NCBI GenBank assembly: GCA_029204225.1
Contig: CM055094.1
Coordinates: 25,592,041-25,656,040 of the forward strand
Direction of reading: 5' to 3'
DNA length: 64,000 nucleotides
Origin: Diphasiastrum complanatum
Lineage: Eukaryota > Streptophyta > Lycopodiopsida > Lycopodiales > Lycopodiaceae
Of this stretch, positions 49,400-61,577 are shown piece after piece; the first letter of the stretch is position 1; every line of letters begins with the position of its first letter. The position numbers and the translations under genes are program-made. Below the pieces are notes generated by a model that ran no database searches, was not told where the DNA came from, and saw only the letters and a program-made list of their open reading frames with translations.

Positions 49400-52300
49400 A
49401 CCCTATCTTCTCCCTTGTAGAATAATCCATAATCTAAGGTAGAAGATATATACCTCAAGATTTGTTTAGCCAATTTCCAGTGATATAACTTTGGCTCCTG
49501 CATGTGTTGACTTAGCTTATGAACACTAAAGCTTAGATCAGGCCTAGTCACTGTTAACCATATAAGTGAGCCAATAAGGCTCCTATAAAGAGTGATGTCC
49601 ACAAAGGATTTTTCATCATCTTTCATAGGAACTTTTACAATGTGCTCCGTAGGTGTATCTATGTCTTTACAGTTTTCCATTTGGAATTTCTTGAGCATGG
49701 AAAGTGCATATCTACTTTGACTTATAAATCCTTGACCTCTCCAAAAATCTATTTCAAGGCCTAGAATATAGTGAAGAACTCCTATCTCCTGCACCTTAAA
49801 CTCACTACCAAGTGCATGCTTAGTTTCTTCAACTAGCTTCTCATTATTTCCACAAAGAATGATATCATCTACATAGATGAGAAGAATAATTACAAAATTA
49901 TCTACAAACTTATAATATAGAGAAGGGTCATATTTACTTAGACAAAATCCGAGTGATATGAGATAGGAGTTGAGCCTTGCATACCAAGACCTTGGTGCTT
50001 GTTTGAGTCCATAGAGACTTTTGAACAAAAGACAAACTTTTGATTCATCACCTTCTTTCACAAAACTTGGAGGTTGTCCCATGTAAATCTCCTCCTCAAG
50101 GTAACCATTGAGAAATGCATTAGAAACATCAAGCTGGAACATACTCCAATTGTGAAAACATGCAAGAGATATGAGTATTCAGATTGTTACCATCTTTGCA
50201 ACTAGTGCAAAGGTGTCTTCGTAGTCAAGACCTTTGATTTGTGAGTAGCCTTTGGCACAAAGTCTTGCTTTATACTTGTTGATAGATCCATCATGATTAT
50301 ACTTGATTTTGAAAACCCACTTACATCCAATCACATGCATGTTGTTTGGTGGCTCCACAAGCTCCCATGTGTTGTTTGACATCAAGGCTTCAAACTCTTG
50401 GGTCATTGCTTCAACCCACATCTTGGATTGAAGAGCTTCTTGGACATTTTTAGGCTCTTCATCTGATATGAAGAGAGCATGATAGGAGGTTTCAACTTCC
50501 ACTTGCCTTCCTTCTTCGTCATATGTGAGCCTCCTTGGCTCAGATCTTGCTCTTGTAGATCTTCTTGGTGTGGTAGCTTGAATTTGCTCCTCCTCAAGCC
50601 TCGACCTCACCACTTCAAGATTGATGATTGATCTTGCATGAGACTCCTTGATCTGTGCATCATCCAAATTAAACTTCTGATCTTCATGGAAGATCACATC
50701 TCTACTAACAACATTCTTGTCAGTAGAGGGAAGATATACTTTGTATGCTTTTTTAGTAGATGTATATCCTACAAAAATTCCTTTAACTACACTAAGATCT
50801 TTCTTTTTCCTAGTTTCTAGAGGCACATGCACAAAGCATACACAGCCAAAACTCCTAAGATGATCTACCTTGGGATTTTTCTTATACAACATCTCAAATG
50901 GTGTTTTTCCTCCTATTGCAAGATTAGGAAGCCTATTACAAAGTTAGTTTGCACATGCAACTGCCTCTCCCCAAAACTCTTTAGGCAGAGAAGCTTCTAG
51001 CCTAATGGCATTTGCACATTCACACAAAGTTCTATTTTTTCTCTCAGCAACTCCATTTAGCTGAGGAGTATATGAATAAGAAAACTCTCTTTGAATTCCA
51101 TCTCTCTCACAAAAGTCTTTAAACTTATTGGAGATGTATTCTCCTCCATTGTCACTTCTCAAAGCTTTCAACTTGAAAGAAAACTGCTTTTCTACATAAG
51201 CTTTGAAAGTAAGAAAAACATCATAAACCATGGCTTTAAAAGACAACATATAGATCTAGGAATATCTTGTATAATCATCTACAAAGGAAACAAAGCAATT
51301 TGCTCCTCCTTTGCTCTTAGTTGATGAGAAATGAACATCAGAGTGCACGAGTTCAAATGGTTGCTTTGTTTTGATGCTTGATCTCAGAAAAGGCCTTCTA
51401 TGTGATTTTGCCAGAACACAAGCTTCACAAGGTAGAAGCTCCTTTGACGGTGTCTTTGGTAGTCCAACAACTTTTCCTTCCTTGAACATAGATTGCATGG
51501 CTTTGAAGTTGGGATGTCCCAATCTCTTATGCCACAGATCCTCCTAAAGAACCTTGTTCTCATAAGAAACATCTGAAATGTTAGCACTCTCCCTAGAATC
51601 TAGTTTGTACAACTTACCAATTCTAGATCCTCTAGCAATAACTTCATTTTCTCTTGAGATTATACACTTGTCAACTTAAAACTTGACATCCAATCCACTA
51701 TCAAACAACTATCCTACACTAATGAGATTCTTGGTTAGTCTAGGTACATAAAGTACATCATGCAAACAAAAAGATTTTGATGACGATGCATGCAGTGGAA
51801 TACTACCTATTCCTTCGATTCTACACTCTACATCATTAGCAGTATAGATTGATATTTTTGCACCTAGATATGGCATGAGACTAGTGAAAGAGTTTCTAGA
51901 ACTAGACATATGGGAACTAGCCCCACTATCTATCCACCAGACTTCTTCATTCTTAAAAGGAAAAGATGAAAAAGTCTCTTTCACTCTCAACACCCTCACA
52001 CTCGTCCTCATTAGTAAGGTTAGCTTGCTTAGATTGGTTCTTCTTCTTGAAACAATTTGATGCATAGTTTCCTTTCTTGCCACAGATAAAACACTTGATC
52101 TTTGACAGCTTCTTCTTGCCACTAGATGTTGCAGCTTGTGAGGACTGATATTCACCACCTTCGTTGGCTTTGTTCTTCTTAAAGTGTTGTTGTCCTTTGC
52201 CCTTGCCTCTTGACTTGTCTCTGATGAAGAGTGCTTTGTCATCTCCACCATCTTTCAATGAAAGTGTGTTGATCCTCAGCATCTTGTTCTCTTGCCTGCT

Positions 52301-52456
52301 TTCTTCAGCAATGAGAACACCTTGCAATGTCTCCAAGGATGGAAGATCCTCCCTGACAGCATAAGTCTGCACAATATTTTCATACTCATCTCTAAGTCCA
52401 TTAAGGAGTACTTGAACAAGTTCAGTTTTCTTAAGAGCATCTCCAATACCAGCTAA
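49400..52456 (-). pseudogene. Copia E gag-pol relic, both ends truncated
   Basis: From right to left: partial gag (from LAGIGDALKKTELV), a zinc knuckle whose His is replaced (CFICGKKGNYASNC), intact protease motif (WWIDSGASSHM), TAG at 51709-51711, GAG-pre-integrase, and integrase with all three acidic residues (SDVH, SDNGGEY, NGVAERKN). Reverse transcriptase has LDVSNAFLNG and YVDD at about 49864-49875. Further breaks are a frameshifting deletion of about 20 bp near 51975, TAG at 51256-51258, TAA near 50945 and TGA near 50176. The left end stops before RNase H; no LTRs are present. It is very similar to copia C. Confidence 0.9.
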
Positions 52457-52459
52457 CAC

Positions 52460-52835
52460 AAGATTGATCTGTTAGTTTGATGACAAATTCTGCTGGTTTC
52501 AATCCTTGCAATTCTCATTTTTGATACAGGGTAGTGGAGATCAAGTTTACACCCGATCCTCCATCTACCACTGTTGCTTCGTCCTCGAACCTCTTGTGGT
52601 GGATTGACAAGGTGATGTTGTGTTCTTCACTCTTGCATGTTGTCCCAATATGGAGGATGTTGCTCATTCCATCGTAGTCCGCATAGTATAAGGGCTCTTC
52701 TGCTGTTATTTCCGGTTCCGTTTTGGCCCATTCAACTAGGATGCTCTTGGCTTGAGGTGCAATCCGCAGTAACTCATCGAGAGATAAGTTCACGCAGCTA
52801 GACAGTAGACTAGTGAGCACACCTGTCTATGGAAC
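52460..52835 (-). pseudogene. Ty3/gypsy gag-protease relic
   Basis: A minus-strand frame of about 100 codons ends with EATVVDGGSGVNLISTTLYQ, then a stop, then LQGLKPAEFVIKLTDQS. The spacing and the D-GGSGVN motif correspond to a plant Ty3/gypsy retropepsin with the first catalytic Asp present. The upstream part (AKSILVEWAKTEPE) looks like the preceding linker. It joins the broken right end of copia E at about 52456. No other gypsy domain is adjacent. Confidence 0.6.
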
Positions 52836-53019
52836 CTTTGGTACTTCCATATGGAACGGTGGTTCATGATGATGCAAGTATTGGATTTATCTCCTCTACT
52901 CTCCTAAATCCTATGTTAATCTGCCTCCATTCATGCTGCTACATTTTTACTCGTGTTGTCACATAGTCTGCATATTTGAGCTGTTTGTCGCTACAGTCTG
53001 CATAAATACAAGTAAATTT

Positions 53020-53200
53020 GAACATGCGAAAAATGCAAAAAATGCGACATTGTGTTTTTACACGTAATTTATAACAGACGAAAAAGCCGAAGGTGCCTTA
53101 CAAATGCCGTAGGTGCCCTTATAGAAAGGCGAAGGTACCTTGCAAATCATTTTTTAAGGCATTTGACGGAGTGTCACGATTTTCGCATTTTCACCAGCGT
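53020..53200. repeat. Hairpin-module repeat, locus 4
   Basis: Contains GCGAAAAATGCAAAAAATGC followed by GACA (53026-53049) and GTGTCACGATTTTCGCAT (53171-53188) as opposed copies of the same word. Between them are CCGAAGGTGCCTTACAAA and a variant of it. These spacers are shared with the module in copia B LTR at 12640-13000. Confidence 0.65.
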
Positions 53201-54035
53201 TAATTTTTTGATTCTTGTCATTCATAAATATCTAATAGTAAACTTGCCAATCTGATCATTTTTCTCTTTTAGATTTATATCCATCCAACATAAATGAATG
53301 GGAGCCGAGTGGATCTTTAGCAAGTGTGTTAGATGTTATTCACACTGATATTGGACAGCTGCAATATTGAGGTAGAACTGCAAAAGGTCTAGCTGATAGT
53401 GGAATCTTTTTTTATGAATCAATGTACATTCTTGATACAAAAGAAAATTTTGGACAAATAATACCAATTCCATTACCTAGTTTTGAAAGTGATGATTGGA
53501 TTGCACCAAATGCTACATTTCATAATCATTTCGTTGCAAGATATATAATGATGTAAAAAATTCATTAAAAATGAGCACGAGATAAAAAAACAGTCAGATT
53601 GAGTTGGTTTATCTCTTTGAATATATTTGTGGATTTCTTTCAAGTGTCAATGTACACAAAACCCCAATGATGTTTGTATGCAATTTATCAGATAGTTTAT
53701 TATCTGAACTTATGGATGAAGGCTGGGACAAAAGATCAGATGGAGAAATAGAATGCAGAATTAAAATGTCTTCCATGTGCTTCCGTTATCAAATTGAAAA
53801 ACAAATGTTGAGCTTATGCTTCAATTATCAAAGATAGAAAAAAAAATAAAGGTAAATGGGTGCCACTCGATCAAGACTTGGAAGCCATTGGACATTCAAA
53901 TATATATCAACACCCCATGCCATTTGAACTGCATCCACAAATTCATTGGTTGTTTTCTGTATCATTTGTACATCAATATTTGAAAATTTATCTTTTCTCA
54001 AGTATTTCACCATGTTGTCTAACTTTTCCAAACTT

Positions 54036-54368
54036 CTACTTTGTGTATACGAGTAGAACCTTCTTCTTCAAAATCTTGAGTTGTTGCAATAATTTCTTTC
54101 CAAACCGTGTATTGAGCCTTAGATTGTTTGCCAGAATAATTTGATAAAAATCTTCGAGCTTTAGATCCTCCAATGCTCGGCTTGCATGAAATATTTCCTG
54201 TTTTACCTTATAGCTTGTCATCTTTTTTATTTTAACGTGCCCTTTATGTAAGCCTGCTTTGGGCAACACATCCTCTAATCTGGAAATAGCTTCCTTCGTA
54301 GAGGCCTCTGGCTCAAAATTCCATGCAAACAAGATGTGAAGATATATTATTTTTTCTATAATATGCAC
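54036..54368 (-). pseudogene. Unrecognised minus-strand frame, 110 codons
   Basis: An open frame with a lysine-rich C-terminus and a charged centre (ASTKEAISRLEDVL, HASRALEDLKLEDF). I do not recognise it. It lies on the same strand as the transposase-like frames at 54.7-55.8 kb and is separated from them by a copia RT fragment, so it may be another part of that element. A second short plus-strand frame at 53604-53837 is also unassigned. Confidence 0.35.
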
Positions 54369-54374
54369 CTCTAA

Positions 54375-54686
54375 TGTACAGATATGAACATTTTATAGAG
54401 GAATATTGCATATGCAACAGCATACAGTCTCAAGATTCAGATAGTGGATGAAAAGACCGCCTTCCTACATGGCAAGTTGAATGAAGAGGTCTATATGGAC
54501 CAACCACCAGGATTCATCTACTCACGCTTTGCTAACTATGTCTGCCGAATGCAAAGAAGCATATATGGACTGAAGCAATCTGCCAAGCAGTGGTATAAGA
54601 AGAAGAATCACACTCTTAGATCCTTAGGATTTCAACCGTTGATGGCCAAATATAATGTCTATAGCTGTACAAACAAGGGTGTTTAG
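54375..54686 (+). pseudogene. Copia J reverse transcriptase fragment
   Basis: The plus-strand frame encodes DEKTAFLHGKLNEEVYMDQP, then GLKQSAKQWYKK and a short finger segment, the palm region of copia reverse transcriptase around the first catalytic Asp (normally DVKTAFLHG; here DEKTAF). It is cut before YVDD. The fragment is flanked on both sides by minus-strand, non-copia frames, so it appears to have been inserted or recombined into them. Confidence 0.8.
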
Positions 54687-55773
54687 AGTTAGCGCCATGA
54701 GATACATTGAACATACATTTTAATGTCTTCAAATCTCCTGCTAAATGCCATTCAATGTTGAAAGTGCCAATTCCAGGAATATTGAGTGGAACTCCCTCCA
54801 TGTGATTTTTTTGTGGTGGCAGGATATGATGTTCTATTAAATATCCATGAGAGAATGTCATCGTCTTCTTTCAGCACCTATAAGAGAATACAAAAACTTA
54901 ATTAGCCTCATAATATTAACATAGAGAAGATTTTAGATATAAAATCCATATTCAAATGATTATCTCTATTTATTAAGCGAAAAAACTGCTATACCTAAAA
55001 TGTTGCCAACCACCAAATATTATTTTCTAATTGAACACTAACATTGAGACCTTCTGAGTCTTCTGAATTTGAAAGTGCTCTATTCACGATTGTGAGACTG
55101 ACTCTTTCCATTTTTTGTCCTTTTATAATTTCATACTCATCTAACTTGAGAACAACTATCAATAAGTTATTGACATTCTCATTTGTAATACCGTAAAAAT
55201 TTATGATGAATGTTAATAACTGATTAATGTCAATAAATAAATTGTTGGAATTGTTATAAGCCGGACCTTCTCCTTTCGAACAATACACTTCATTGATATT
55301 TTTAAATGCACGGATTCGTTTTTTTCTATGACCTCCTCTGGATGATAGATCACATATATCCTTGTTTACCAGTCTTTTCCTCTTGTTGCTTCGGACCTTT
55401 CTATTGAGCACATCCATATTTTTAACAAGAGACAAATATGAGATACGCATGGATTGAAATGCAATTTTTATCTCATCAATACTAGTTGTATAACAATGCA
55501 AAGAAGATTTCAACCTTTGGATCTCCTCCTTGAGCATCTCATTTTCATCCAGACAAGGCTTCATTTTTGTAGATTTTTCTTTTCACTCCTTTGATATTTT
55601 GCTTGATTCCTCTTCCAAATAATGTATTCTTTGCATTGAAGTGCATTCCCATAGAGCATCAAATTCTCATAGTAACCCAAAAGGCCATTTTTACCATGAC
55701 ACATATAGATTATCAACTGATTCACCGAATGAAAATCTGGATGTTGCAATGAATATGGATCAATAGGATACAA
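54672..55773 (-). pseudogene. Unclassified DNA-transposon-like protein relic
   Basis: Three minus-strand frames follow one another. 55561-55773 has MYPIDPYSLQHPDF and ends in Lys-rich sequence. 54995-55564 encodes 189 aa with a coiled-coil-like start (ENEMLKEEIQRLKSSL) and a basic patch (RSNKRKRLV). 54616-54861 is genuine only to about 54672 and has NIPGIGTFNIEWHLAGDLKT, then CMFNVSHGANSKHPCLY. The last segment resembles, from memory, the GGD-K-LL--LGL-GA-S-Y-CLWC stretch of uncharacterised transposon-encoded proteins in animals and fungi. That link is tentative. The segment is cut where copia J begins. Confidence 0.4.
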
Positions 55774-55831
55774 TGTTCTTGATGACCATAAATCTACATG
55801 TTTTAGCTTTTCCTCCCTGTATCAGACCATA

Positions 55832-56128
55832 TCAGAAGTTGACAATTTGGGTTGCTTTGAATTTCTCATCCTGATCGGAGCATATTCTGGTGACAGATCC
55901 ACATGAAGATGATAAAGCTTTGTCATCAGTACAGTAGTATAGTAACAAACAACACAATGACAATAACAAAGCTGGAGATGGCGCTAACGACTCTGTTGGA
56001 GATTCAGATGGCACTACACACTTGTTTTTTACCCTGGAGATAGAGATGGCGTAGGCTTTTTTCAGAAATGTCACTCCTAATTCAAATTTTTGAGTGTTCC
56101 CAACTATTGGGAGGGAATATTTCAACAT
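55832..56128 (-). pseudogene. Unrecognised frame upstream of the transposase-like relic
   Basis: 98 codons with a hydrophobic centre (LLLSLCCLLLYYC). It may be the first part of the neighbouring element or chance. No family was recognised. Confidence 0.25.
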
Positions 56129-56334
56129 TTTGAAAAATTATATTTTAACTATGGCTAAACACCAGTGAATTTTGATGTGACTAAACTAATGTGCATTCAT
56201 TTACATGGAAAGTAGTGCGGGCAGATGCGTAAAGAAGTTAGAAAATGATATTATAATTACTTTATAAATATTTTTCTCTCTCCTACATGGCATTTCTTAT
56301 AGGGCCCTCTTTGGGCCCATATTTTCTCTAATGA

Positions 56335-56542
56335 CCATTTGACCTCTAAAGCCAAAATTGGCCCTATCACCTAGTGACATCGAGATGCTTGACTAGCAAT
56401 CTTTATGATACCCCCAAAGTCAACATTATAAACTATTTCTAACTATTTTACACATGTGGAAACATGCTCCACACATGTGAAATGTACTATACAAACATAA
56501 AATCATAAAATAACCAAGATAGATTTTTGACAATTTTTCACA
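56335..56542 (-). repeat. Copia G 3' LTR remnant
   Basis: Matches 57930-58135 closely (GCCAAAATTGGCCCTATCACC, then CACATGTG-containing block, ending CAATTTTTCACA). Its right edge at 56542 is exact and is preceded on the minus strand by TTTTTGAGGAGTAG, a plausible polypurine tract. The outer part is lost left of 56335. Confidence 0.8.
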
Positions 56543-57520
56543 CTACTCCTCAAAAACTAGCTTGGTAAGATCAAGGAGTTTTCGAAACTTTTTTGAGTGG
56601 ATCCTTTGGTATGAATATGAAGTAAAAAACCAGCAAAAGAATCAATCATAGCAGCGCCTCACCTTGCCACTATACCAATGTGCTTCCTCCATGCTTGATG
56701 ATGATCTTTGATTTGAAAGTACCATTTGCATGAAGAGAGTTGCACCATGATGAAAATCAGATGCTTCCGTAAGATCACAAAGATCATAGAGATCAAGATC
56801 ATAAGATGGACAAAAGTGTTGATTATCAAGATTAAGCATACTAGCTTGACTAGTCCACATACTATGAACTTTATCCATGATGGATTTAATCTTGAAATTA
56901 AATTCTATCTTGATATTATTGAGGCTAAATACTTGCTCAAGGATGTAAGTGTCCTCTTTGGATGCTTCACTTAATCTCAAGAGAAGTTTACGAAATGCCT
57001 CAAACCATGTAAAAGCATGATTTTTCAAACTCTGAGCAACAAGCTCATTCTTGCTCTTACTAGATCCAAGAGCATACACTTGATGACTCAATCACTTGAT
57101 TTCTAAGTAATTTGGAAACATATCTAAGCCATGAATGACAAGTAATATGTCCATGCATGATACAAGACAATCATTACCTCACTCCAACTATGAGATGTAG
57201 AAACCTCATAAAAGCAAGATGGTACATCAAGTAATGAAAGAGAAGCATGAGAGAATATGTTGGAGTGAATACCACCTAAAACTTGTCTCTCTTTACCATG
57301 AACTTTGAACCACAAAGACTCAGCCTTGCCTCTTGAACATCCCCTTGAAACCATGTGTTGAGAAGACTCCTCCTCAAGCCTTAACAAATCTCCATCATAC
57401 AATTGGAATTTTGGTAGATTTGATAATCCTACCATCATCCTCTTGATTGAAATTGGATCCTCCTTACTCCTTATGTTCAAGGGAATATTGGAACGTGTGG
57501 AAGACTTCATGAAATAAACT
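56543..57520 (-). pseudogene. Copia G internal region without reverse transcriptase
   Basis: The internal sequence begins with a remnant of the integrase C-terminus (SNIPLNIRSKEDP, matching AHIPLEIG of copia F). It goes straight into the unknown conserved region shared with copia F: ESSQHMVSRG, GKERQVLGGI, ELVAQSLKNHAFTWFEAF, RLSEASKEDTYILEQVF. It ends at the polypurine tract and 3' LTR. The unknown region therefore occupies the place where reverse transcriptase and RNase H would normally be, suggesting a non-autonomous element. Stops are present in all frames. Confidence 0.65.
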
Positions 57521-58135
57521 AAATCCCAACAAGCTCCTCTGCTCGGGTAGAGAGAGAGAATACCACTTTTGGGCTCATCTAGAGTGAGAAGGCAATACAA
57601 GCAAAATTGGCAAATCTCCAAATTGACTCAAAAACTCATAGATTCTCATGCATTAATGAAGGGGATGAAAGTACATATAGAAATTCATGGAGATCCATGC
57701 TTGATACCCCTTAAACATAGCCTCTCTAATCCTATTCGATGTGTGATGCAACATCCCTCACTTTTGATTGGACCCTTCCAACACATCTCTCTCTCATGAT
57801 TGGACCCTTTGACTTTTGCCACCGCATAGGGTGCATCACTCATCAAACCTAAAATTGACATGTGTAAGCAACCTAACTAGCTTGAGTTAGATCACAATTG
57901 AACTTTGGCCTAATCATGACAAAACATGTGTACTTGACCATTTGACTTCTAAAGCCAAAATTGGCCCTATCACCTAGTGGCACCAAGATGCTTGACTAGC
58001 AATCTTTATGATACCCCTAAAGTCAACATTATAAACTATTTTACACATGTGGGAACATGCTCCACACATGTGAAATGTACTCACAAACATATAATCATAA
58101 AATAACCAATGATAGATTTTTGACAATTTTTCACA
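57520..58135 (-). repeat. Copia G 5' LTR, inner part deleted
   Basis: Related to copia F LTR (shared AGCTCCTCTGCTCGGGTAGA and the CACATGTG palindromes). The outer edge TGTGAAAAATTGTC (minus strand, at 58135) is exact. The inner 200 bp and the primer-binding site are missing; the LTR runs directly into internal sequence at about 57520. Confidence 0.75.
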
Positions 58136-58532
58136 AAATCCACAAGTGCCTGCACTATAAATCTTGGAGGAAATCTTGTATTTTGGCTTTCCAAGTAACA
58201 AGACACCATTTCACTATCATCTTGTGAGGTCGAGTATAAGGCCCTTACAACAACACAAAAGAGGTGCATGGATCAAAAGACTTTTATTAGAGCTCAAGTG
58301 CATCAAAGATGAAGATCTACCTTTGATCAAGTGTGACAACATCTCGGCCCAAGCCCATGCCAACAATCCTATCTTTCATGCAAGGAGCAAGCATATTGAA
58401 GTTGCACATTATTTTGCAAGGGAAAAGCTTATTGGAGGAGAGATCAACTTGGAGGACATTGGATCATCTTCATGCATTGCCGATCTTCTCACCATGCCAT
58501 TGCTCAAGAGTGATGCCATCAAGTTAAATTAG
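58136..58532 (+). pseudogene. Copia H RNase H relic
   Basis: On the plus strand the RNase H C-terminal region begins abruptly at 58136 (STSACTINLGGN, SLSSCEVEYKALT). After a frameshift it continues with CDNISAQAHANNPIFHARSK, HIEVAHYF and ADLLTMPLLKSD, ending in a TAG before the polypurine tract. The CDN motif and the HAR-KHIE block identify copia RNase H. The start coincides exactly with the end of copia G LTR, so G was inserted into H and the left half of H is gone. Confidence 0.88.
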
Positions 58533-58546
58533 AATATATATCTTTA

Positions 58547-58555
58547 AGGGGGAGT
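58547..58555 (+). other. Copia H polypurine tract
   Basis: AAGGGGGAG directly before the LTR start TGTGAAAG, 14 bp after the RNase H stop codon. It primes plus-strand DNA synthesis in LTR retrotransposons. Confidence 0.9.
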
Positions 58556-59117
58556 GTGAAAGTTTGTAAAACTTATCTATGTTGAGTTAGGGGTACTTAA
58601 ACTTTTTTAGACCTCATAACACATGTTAGTAGGTGATAGGGCCAAATTTGGAATGTGATGTAGCTCGAGCTGGCCTAGGCTTTCTACATTTGTCATGATG
58701 AGAGTGGATGAGCGACACTTTCCTATGTGGTGGCATGATATCAAGAGACCAATCAAAAGAGAGAAATCCATGAAATTGGTCCAATCAAGTTTGAGGGCCC
58801 ATATGTCACTAAGCCAATCAAATTAGGAGGAGGAAAAGAAGGGGTCCAATCATGTTTCACTCCTCTCCACCTAGAGTTGCTACTAGTACAAATGATAGAT
58901 CATTTCTATACATAGTTTTTGTAGATCTTGAGAGTTTCTACACTTAGATCTTTTCTTGCTTTCTCTCTCTACCCGAGAGCATGTACTTGGATTCTCTCCT
59001 ACCCAAGAGCAAGCCTTTTCTATACTTAGTCTTTTTTCATCTAATTTGTGCAATCACCCACATCTTAGGAGATCAATCACACATTTGGGTTGTCCCCACG
59101 CATGTGAAAACTTCACA
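58556..59117 (+). repeat. Copia H 3' LTR, complete (562 bp)
   Basis: Starts TGTGAAAGTTTG right after the polypurine tract and ends CATGTGAAAACTTCACA. It is related to LTRs F and G in order (GGTGATAGGGCCAA, TCTCTACCCGAGAGCA, GAGATCAATCACACA) but clearly diverged from them, so it is another subfamily. Confidence 0.88.
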
Positions 59118-61560
59118 TGTATGTAACCGTGTAATGCAAGAAAATAATAAAAATCCAATTTTCAACTTTTCACCATACCAAAATTTTGATTTTCTTGGGT
59201 TGTAAATATACACATAAAGATAATAATGCATAGACAATAACCCATGTTAGAAATTCAATTCGTTAAAAAAAAGAATTCTCATTGATAAGCTTATACTTTG
59301 TGTACAATATTGCCTTGGCAAAATATCCCATTACCAGAAGGAGAACATATCATTGTGCATTCATGATCGTGCCTTTGTAATTTCTTGCTTATGTATGCAT
59401 GCATGCTAAAAATTCAACACTTCTCCTTCATGAAAACTTGCTAATGACGATCCAACAATGAGAGATTCCCATGCATTCGTCCAAAAGAGATGACATAATG
59501 ACAAGGACACAGTCAACCATTTTTTTGAATTTTTGGTTTAATACCCACAAGTGGTCTCCCATAGTGCTTGTTTTACACCTGCAAGTGGTCTCCTATAGTG
59601 ATCTTTCACAAAATTCCCAATTGGTGCATGTTGAGAACACTTGCATATGTTCATCAGGCATGAAGATGATACAATTGGATTTACGTTAATGAAGCCTTTT
59701 GCTTACCATACACCAAATTTACCAAAGCACATGGCGACTACGTATTGGTACATCCAAAGATTTGGAGAGAAAAAAGAAGTGTCAAAAAACTCAATCCAAC
59801 CAAAAGAAAAAGCTCATCCTAAAAGGCTCGCTTCAAAAAGCTTACTCTGGAAAGCTCACCAAAAAAGCGCATCCATTAAAACTCCAAGAAAACTATTGGC
59901 ATTTTAAAATGTAGTCAAACATGAAGTTTTTTTTTTTTTTTTACATAAGAGTCAATATGAATAAGGTTTATGTTAGAATTGCCTGTAAGGAAACTTTTTC
60001 CTAGTATAGATAATACAAAGTCAAAGGCTTGGATAGTTCTTTGGATAGCAACTCTCCTACTGATATGTTCTTAAGTCGCTCATTAGCATGATACACTTCC
60101 CAATAAGCCTCTAAAATCCCTATAGTTTGTGTTTAGAAAGGATAAACAATTTATATTTTATTTTCTTGATAAGTGTGCATGCATTAAATTGTAGATATGC
60201 TCCAAGGTCCAATTCTCTTTGAGAAGTTCAAAAAACATATTGCTAAAAAAATGATAAATTAGAGAAGTGCATCTACCAAAACAAGCATCAAATCAAGCTG
60301 GTGTATTTGCATCATTGAAGATGCTATCTATAAAGAAAAACAATCACTACTTTTTTCTTTTCTTTTCTTTTTTGTTCAGAGAAAGGATTTGGTAATCTCA
60401 TATTAAGATTAGTCTAAGTTCCACTTGAATAGGACTATTATGACTGAACAATTGTTAAATATAAGGACATAATTATTACTTATTAATGTATAACATTACA
60501 CACAAGGTGTAATGTTGACAAAGGCTGAATAGAAGCACATCATAAATATTGCTAGAAATTATATCATGTCAAGAGAACTCATTTTCTTTCGCATTTATAA
60601 CTTTAGCCTACTGAATACGGACAACTTTTTATAGTGATTAGTTTTATTGTTTCTCATTAGAAGTAGAAATCAAATCTGCATTACAAATTGTCTTTTACAT
60701 ATTGTAGCATATATTAGTTATCTTGATTTTCCATTACTCAAGGAGTGGTTGCATATGTTATAATGAATTTGACAACATGAAAGAAATTATGATAGATAAT
60801 TTTGATTGAAGCCAAAGTGATGGTCCCATGTAAAAATACTAACATATTCCAAAATGATTTGCACCATATAATTTTCTCACCTAGGCCAATATATTGTTAT
60901 ATTTTTCGCAAGGGGTGATTAAGATGTGAAGTACAGTGCACCATACTTTGTCCTTTTGTCTCGTTGATGATAATAGAACTAGAGCTCATAAGCTTAAGCA
61001 AAGGATTTTTTTTCATGAGAACTGTTGCACATGGTGATAATGATTGTGTTTTTAATGCCTAATTTTTTATCTTGTAAATGTTCATCGCATCTTAGTAAGA
61101 ATGTTTCTTGGTGCAAAAGCTATAGTTGACTAGTTGTTTGGAAGACTAAATAGATGTGACTACTAACCACCAACTTTTCTTGGTGAGTACAAGATCCTTC
61201 TTAATTAGTTACAAAATTATTATCATAGCACATAATATCTTTGTTCTATAGGAATATGTCTTTTCGTGTTATGTAAGAATCTAGAAAATGCTACTTATTG
61301 ACTTCTTGTTATTTCAAACTTGATTGTGCCAAATGTGAGGAGAATTTATACTAAGCATTTTTTAGGAGACAATGAAACTTCAACGTATTTCAAGTTTTCT
61401 TTTTAAAGGTGTAATTTGTATGCCTTTCTTTCTACTATATCGATTAGATAGCTACTCTTCACGAAAAATTTAAAAAAATAAGATTTAAATTGATATACAC
61501 AAGAACTAGATGCTGACTATTTACCTTCAATGTTATAAGTCCAATGTTAAGCAACCAAAT
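59118..61560. other. AT-rich stretch without recognised genes
   Basis: Only short frames. A small duplicated word, CAAGTGGTCTCC(C/T)ATAGTG, appears twice at about 59549 and 59580. Nothing else is supported. Confidence 0.6.
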
Positions 61561-61577
61561 TTAATCAGGTGGAGTAA

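Noticed and set aside
49201-49400. Plus-strand frame starting MDQQNDPQVPDDYPYE
   Set aside because: It looks protein-like and could be the start of a retroelement gag, but it is short, interrupted by TGA after about 31 codons and runs into copia E antisense sequence. No family motif could be assigned.
53290-53840. Plus-strand fragments near 53.3-53.8 kb (for example EYICGFLSSVNVHKTP)
   Set aside because: Several stops and no recognisable family. They could be part of an old transposon but cannot be supported.
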